The notes below the pieces were generated by a model. That model searched no databases, was not told the DNA's origin, and saw nothing but the letters and a program-made list of their open reading frames with translations. The position numbers and the translations under genes are program-made. A stretch of 64,000 nt of DNA, taken from positions 2,728,001 to 2,792,000 of the forward strand of contig OZ245013.1 of assembly GCA_965223675.1 (NCBI GenBank). Direction: 5' to 3'. Below are positions 60,214 to 64,000 of the stretch, piece by piece (position 1 is the first letter of the stretch; each line of letters starts with the position of its first letter). Source of the stretch: JAGQKC01 sp965223675. GTDB taxonomy: Bacteria; Nitrospirota; Nitrospiria; Nitrospirales; UBA8639.

Positions 60214-61704
60214 TCACCGTGTCAAAGAATCTTCAATATCCGGCGGCGTCGCTTGAATCAGGCTTCCAAGGTACGGATACCGTTCCACCATTTTCTCTTT
60301 CATCAACCACGCGACCTCACGATAAGACCAATGCCCTTTCACCCCCGATCGCAATTGTGACATGTATTCAGCCTCGGCATAGTCCATCTTAAACAAACAA
60401 CGGACCTTGAACCCAAAGGGAATCGCATACAAGGCTCCCTCCTGACTCGTGTTCCGAAGCGTTTCGATATCTTGTCGTACGGCATCCATGGCCTGACAAT
60501 ACATTTTATCGAGTCTTGCCTCTATAAGTGCCGGGGGCACTTCATACCCGTGCATGGTTGTAAAGTTTTGCTGAACCTGCTGGCACCGACGATGTCGATG
60601 CATGTCCCGCCACCCACCAATATCCATCATAATGTCGAAGATAAAGGCGTACCCTGAGCGAAATTCTTTAATCAGCTCATCGTATGGCCCACGAGTCTGC
60701 AGCGCCACAGCGACAAAATCATGCTTTTGCGCTTCCGACCATTGTTGGACTAATTCTAAGAGACAACGGTATGGTGCATGCGCCACGCGATACAACAAGG
60801 TTGTCACCAGTTCATCGAGAGGTTCATGCGGCTCTATCAGATCAACAGGATGACTTCGCCCAGCCCATCCTTCAGGTCGATCTAATCCCGCGTCCTTTAA
60901 AATTCGCTTTCCTGCTCGAGACAAATCTCGATAGACGGCGGCTTGATACGGACTCTCCATCGCATAGCGGGCCAAGGTTGGCGCTAATGGCTCAAGCGCG
61001 CCCCCATCCTGTTTATCGAGATCTGCCCATGCAGAAGACGGTTTCTTGGCACACGCCTCTTTTAAGTCTTCCCCAATCGATTTTAATTCCGGCAATTGTG
61101 CGGACAATAGACGTGCAATTTGTTTCTCCAACGTCCGAATACTCACCACCTGTCCAACATTGGTCTTGGCAGCTAATGGCAACAAATAGCGGGTCACATC
61201 AAACGCACGCGCTGCAATCGTCCGATTATATTGTGCTTCCGACATGGATTCCGGTCGTGGGTCACGTTCTGACAGAAATTTTTGCACAGGCTCCTTCAGC
61301 TCGCGATACACATTAAACAAACTACTCAGGATGCCGTGATAAGTCCCTTCAGTATCGGAATCTAGGATGGATCCCGGCTTAAAACAGCCGCTGGCCTCAA
61401 AGTTTTGATACCGACTCGATTTGGCCTGGCCATCCCACAAGGGTTCATCTTCAATCCGGATCGCGGCCAGTTCTGAAATATTTTCAAAACAGATCGTCAC
61501 ATGACCCAAATCCGCGATGGAGCCATGTCCGTATGCAAAATAAAACTGCTCCCAGAATTTTTCCGAGGAATGCGAATGCACCCATGCCAGACTTTCTTCG
61601 ATCGAATCAGGAGAACGGCTGTACCGCGCCAAGGCATACGCCGATTTCTCTGGAGGCATCGGAGCCAAGGCGATCACTCGTTGTGCTTTCTTGTCAGAAC
61701 TCAT
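60214..61704 (-). CDS. thyX: Long ThyX-like protein (FAD-dependent thymidylate synthase family)
   Basis: The protein has about 496 residues, roughly twice the usual ThyX length, and looks like two ThyX-type halves. The first half has FAYGHGSIADLGHVTICFEN and a changed signature, EPLWDGQAKSSRYQNF, keeping only the end of the canonical RHRxxSxxxxSxRY motif. The second half has GGWRDMHRHRRCQQVQQNFT, keeping the RHR but with Gln in place of Ser. Such long forms are annotated as thymidylate synthases in several phyla; with both signatures altered, activity is uncertain. The ATG at 61704 has AAGGTG four bases before it. Confidence 0.82.
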   Translation of the reverse strand: MSSDKKAQRVIALAPMPPEKSAYALARYSRSPDSIEESLAWVHSHSSEKFWEQFYFAYGHGSIADLGHVTICFENISELAAIRIEDEPLWDGQAKSSRYQNFEASGCFKPGSILDSDTEGTYHGILSSLFNVYRELKEPVQKFLSERDPRPESMSEAQYNRTIAARAFDVTRYLLPLAAKTNVGQVVSIRTLEKQIARLLSAQLPELKSIGEDLKEACAKKPSSAWADLDKQDGGALEPLAPTLARYAMESPYQAAVYRDLSRAGKRILKDAGLDRPEGWAGRSHPVDLIEPHEPLDELVTTLLYRVAHAPYRCLLELVQQWSEAQKHDFVAVALQTRGPYDELIKEFRSGYAFIFDIMMDIGGWRDMHRHRRCQQVQQNFTTMHGYEVPPALIEARLDKMYCQAMDAVRQDIETLRNTSQEGALYAIPFGFKVRCLFKMDYAEAEYMSQLRSGVKGHWSYREVAWLMKEKMVERYPYLGSLIQATPPDIEDSLTR

Positions 61705-61944
61705 CGAACACCTTATTCTATAAAGTATAGTAAAACCAAAACCAATCAAGACTCTCGCTGATCAAGGGGGAGGGGTAGATTCAAATCCTTGAATATAGTT
61801 AGCCTCTGCTCAGTAAGCAAGCCCATTGCTCGACGTTATGATTATGGCAATGGTGAATCCCATTGGTAATTATCATAAGGAAAAACCCTTGAAACACAGA
61901 AGAGCACTCGTTACACTCCGCAGTTCATTTCATAACACCCTTCT

Positions 61945-63312
61945 ATGGCAGTAAAACTTCCAGAACAATCCATGCACGGCCAGTGGTCTTCCCGCTGGAC
62001 CTTTATTTTGGCCGCGACCGGTGCCGCCGTCGGGCTCGGCAATATTTGGAAGTTTCCTTATCTGACGGGCGAAAACGGTGGAAGCGCCTTTGTTTTGGTT
62101 TATATGGTCTGCGTCGCCGCTCTCGGAATTCCGTTGATGATGTCAGAGATTTTGCTTGGGCGTCGCGGGCGTTCCACTCCTATCAACTCCATGCGCGCAT
62201 TGGCCACAGAAACCAATGCCAGTCCATGGTGGCAGATCATCGGGTGGTCCGGCACGATCGCCGGAGTCTTAATTCTCTCCTATTACAGCGTGATCGGTGG
62301 ATGGACATTAGCCTATATCTTTAAGTCAGTCATTGGCACATTCAGCGGCGCGACAGGAGAGATGGCGGCCTCCACGTTTTCAGAGTTTGTGGGCAGTCCA
62401 GGAACACTGTTCCTTTGGCATACCATCTTCATGATCATTACCATGGGGATCGTGGCGGGCGGTGTGCAGGGTGGGCTCGAAAAAGCGGTGCAGTATCTCA
62501 TGCCCACACTGTTTGTCTTGCTCCTCGTCATGGTGGGCTACAGCATGACCACAGGATTTTTTGGGGAAGGCCTAGCATTTCTGTTTACGCCTGATTTCAG
62601 CAAGCTCACAGGAGCGAGTATGCTTACGGCCATGGGGCAGGCTTTTTTTAGTCTTAGCCTCGGCATGGGCACGATCATGATCTATGGATCCTACGTTCCC
62701 AAAGGCACGTCCATCTCCAGCACATCAGTCGCTATTGCGTTGGCTGATACTGGCGTCGCTCTTCTCGCCGGCATGGCGATTTTTCCGATTGTCTTTGCCA
62801 ACAGCATGGAACCCGGCTCTGGCCCCGGTCTGATATTTCAGACGCTTCCCGTGGCCTTTGGAAACATGACTGGAGGCATTGCATTTGGCTCATTGTTTTT
62901 CATTCTGCTCTTAGTCGCAGCCTGGACCTCTTCGATTTCTCTCATCGAACCCATGGTCACCTGGATGATTGAAACCTACGGCATGTCGCGCATCAGCGCC
63001 TCACTGTGGTCAGGGCTCACGACCTGGCTACTCGGATTGGGCACGGTCTTTTCCTTCAATATTTGGGAACATTCAAAGGTCTTTGGACTCAATTTTTTCG
63101 AGCTGCTTGATTTCCTTACCTCAAACATTATGCTCCCACTTGGAGGCATATTGATCGCTGTCTTCGCCGGCTGGCTCATGAACGTCGAACTCACCAAATC
63201 CGAACTCAACATACAAAACCCCACTACCTTCCTCATTTGGCAAGCCCTTGTGCGCTACATCGCTCCCGTTGCCGTGTTTATCGTTTTGCTTAAATCTGTT
63301 GGCGTACTCTAA
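61945..63312 (+). CDS. Sodium-dependent transporter, NSS/SNF family
   Basis: The 455-residue symporter has about 11-12 membrane helices. The first helix carries the family signature GAAVGLGNIWKFPYLTGENG, which forms part of the sodium and substrate sites in LeuT. Further family parts are GIPLMMSEILLGRRGR, FFSLSLGMGTIMIYGSYVPK and SSISLIEPMVTWMIETYGMS. NSS proteins take up amino acids or related amines with Na+. The specific substrate cannot be read from sequence. It is divergent from the ThyX-like gene. Confidence 0.94.
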   Translation: MAVKLPEQSMHGQWSSRWTFILAATGAAVGLGNIWKFPYLTGENGGSAFVLVYMVCVAALGIPLMMSEILLGRRGRSTPINSMRALATETNASPWWQIIGWSGTIAGVLILSYYSVIGGWTLAYIFKSVIGTFSGATGEMAASTFSEFVGSPGTLFLWHTIFMIITMGIVAGGVQGGLEKAVQYLMPTLFVLLLVMVGYSMTTGFFGEGLAFLFTPDFSKLTGASMLTAMGQAFFSLSLGMGTIMIYGSYVPKGTSISSTSVAIALADTGVALLAGMAIFPIVFANSMEPGSGPGLIFQTLPVAFGNMTGGIAFGSLFFILLLVAAWTSSISLIEPMVTWMIETYGMSRISASLWSGLTTWLLGLGTVFSFNIWEHSKVFGLNFFELLDFLTSNIMLPLGGILIAVFAGWLMNVELTKSELNIQNPTTFLIWQALVRYIAPVAVFIVLLKSVGVL

Positions 63313-63420
63313 GAAGCGTATTTTGTCGCTCGTGAAGCGTATTTAGCGAAAACGGTAAAAACATTTCTTGCGAACGAAGAGATAGGAGCGACGCTTCACG
63401 TCACTTCGCGTGAGGGTATA
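63313..63420. repeat. Low-complexity GAAGCGTATTT-type repeat with inverted half
   Basis: Just after the transporter stop, GAAGCGTATTTTGTCGC and GTGAAGCGTATTTAGCG form two direct units. Further on, GCGACGCTTCACGTCACTT is an inverted version, followed by CGCGTGA. The stretch could fold into a long imperfect hairpin and may end transcription from both sides, because the flanking genes converge. Confidence 0.45.
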
Positions 63421-63469
63421 GCAGATAAGAAGAAGAGCAACTTGATTAAAAAAGCGGGGCAATGCAAGC

Positions 63470-63904
63470 TTACTCAAAAGGATTGCGAACATCTAACCAG
63501 GAAAACTTTCGGAAGTCAGTATCGACAGTGTACAGCTTCCTGACATCATGCTGTCGGAGAAGGGCGACCAGATAAGCATCTGGCACCAAATTTCCACGCA
63601 CCGGTATCTCACCTATTACTTCCCGATAGACCTCCAGAAAACCATCGCCTTCTGACAACGACCTGATATGAGGCAGGTTGAGCAATGTGTCGATATTTTT
63701 GAGCACCTCATGAGGTGTAAGAGGATGAGTAAAAATCCGTGGATGGGTCGCGATACGCAGATACGACATCAAAGTAGGCCATGCGAGATAACAGAGTTCT
63801 GCATCCGAAGCACATTGCTCGAGAAAGAGAGTGGCTTTGGAATGAAGGGGACTGGATCGATCCGATGCGTAGAGAAGGATATTAACGTCGAGAGAAAAAC
63901 TCAC
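63470..63904 (-). CDS. vapC: VapC-type PIN-domain toxin
   Basis: The 144-residue PIN-domain RNase has the first acidic residue in SLDVNILLYASD (Asp6), and downstream acids in GNLVPDAYLVALLRQHDVRK and LYTVDTDFRKF. The spacing and the final GDGFLEVYREVI...LVPDAYL block match the VapC branch common in actinobacteria and Nitrospirota. The GTG start overlaps the stop of an upstream gene as GTGA, the usual antitoxin-toxin coupling. VapC toxins cut tRNA or rRNA when freed from the antitoxin. Confidence 0.9.
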   Translation of the reverse strand: MSFSLDVNILLYASDRSSPLHSKATLFLEQCASDAELCYLAWPTLMSYLRIATHPRIFTHPLTPHEVLKNIDTLLNLPHIRSLSEGDGFLEVYREVIGEIPVRGNLVPDAYLVALLRQHDVRKLYTVDTDFRKFSWLDVRNPFE

Positions 63905-64000
63905 GGTGTGTCTTCATCAAGAGCAGCATAGACTGCGTCTTTATCCGCAAGGTTCACGCGCGCTTGCATGGGTTGAGACACCCAATTGAGAGACGAAGCT
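63901..64000 (-). CDS. VapB-like antitoxin, C-terminal part (cut by window end)
   Basis: The minus strand from the window edge reads ASSLNWVSQPMQARVNLADK and then DAVYAALDEDTP, with its TGA (63901-63903) overlapping the GTG of vapC. An acidic short C-terminal tail directly before a PIN toxin is typical for VapB-type antitoxins, but the DNA-binding part is outside the window and the family cannot be fixed. Confidence 0.65.
   Translation of the reverse strand, partial: ASSLNWVSQPMQARVNLADKDAVYAALDEDTP

Overview
The window is a chromosome segment of a nitrite-oxidising-type bacterium of the phylum Nitrospirota, most likely genus Nitrospira. The call rests on gene content: a respiratory cluster with two cytochrome bd-like proteins, a cytochrome b/Rieske pair, many c-type cytochromes and an ethylbenzene-dehydrogenase-like heme b protein of the NXR-gamma type; a hopanoid locus; a PEP-CTERM protein; and a DsrE/TusA pair. 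By eye the base composition is near 47-50 % GC. No rRNA, CRISPR array, intact transposase or prophage was seen. Two tRNAs are present, Thr(CGT) and Cys(GCA).

Region 1 (1-25 kb) is mixed. It holds a cut-off formimidoyltransferase, a sulfur-carrier pair, an outer-membrane barrel, a PEP-CTERM protein, a pentapeptide protein, a SemiSWEET, an NfeD/SPFH pair, 6-phosphogluconolactonase, a family 5 uracil-DNA glycosylase divergent from glycerate 2-kinase, a MazG-like protein, a secreted beta-helix protein, a DUF2868/DUF3482 GTPase pair, a bactofilin, an apparently orphan HigA and a UbiA prenyltransferase. This part carries the repeats: a 92-bp tandem repeat (9.6-9.8 kb), two copies of a hairpin-rich element resembling an IS200/IS605 end (14.5 and 19.4 kb), and several long stretches without genes.

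Region 2 (25.0-36.7 kb) is one minus-strand cluster of eleven genes. In transcription order these are a lipoprotein cytochrome c, bd-like protein A, a membrane cytochrome c, a PRC-barrel/Rieske fusion, a b6-type cytochrome b, an unknown membrane protein, bd-like protein B, two membrane cytochromes c, an NXR-gamma-like heme b protein and a diheme cytochrome c. It looks like a quinol:cytochrome c oxidoreductase merged with bd-like membrane modules.

Region 3 (37.6-48.5 kb) is a hopanoid and isoprenoid block on the minus strand: shc, hpnG, an MlaC/HpnM-type lipid carrier, an Omp85-type barrel, a TPR protein, dxs, ispG, tRNA-Cys, hpnH and a small unknown gene. It links DXP-pathway precursor supply, squalene cyclisation, side-chain building and probably delivery of lipid to the outer membrane.

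Region 4 (48.7-64 kb) is mostly housekeeping: a UDP-sugar dehydrogenase, a type IV pilin-like protein, TPR proteins, dnaB overlapping hisZ, serC-serA, an unusual long ThyX-like protein, a sodium symporter of the NSS family, and a VapC toxin whose antitoxin gene is cut by the window end.
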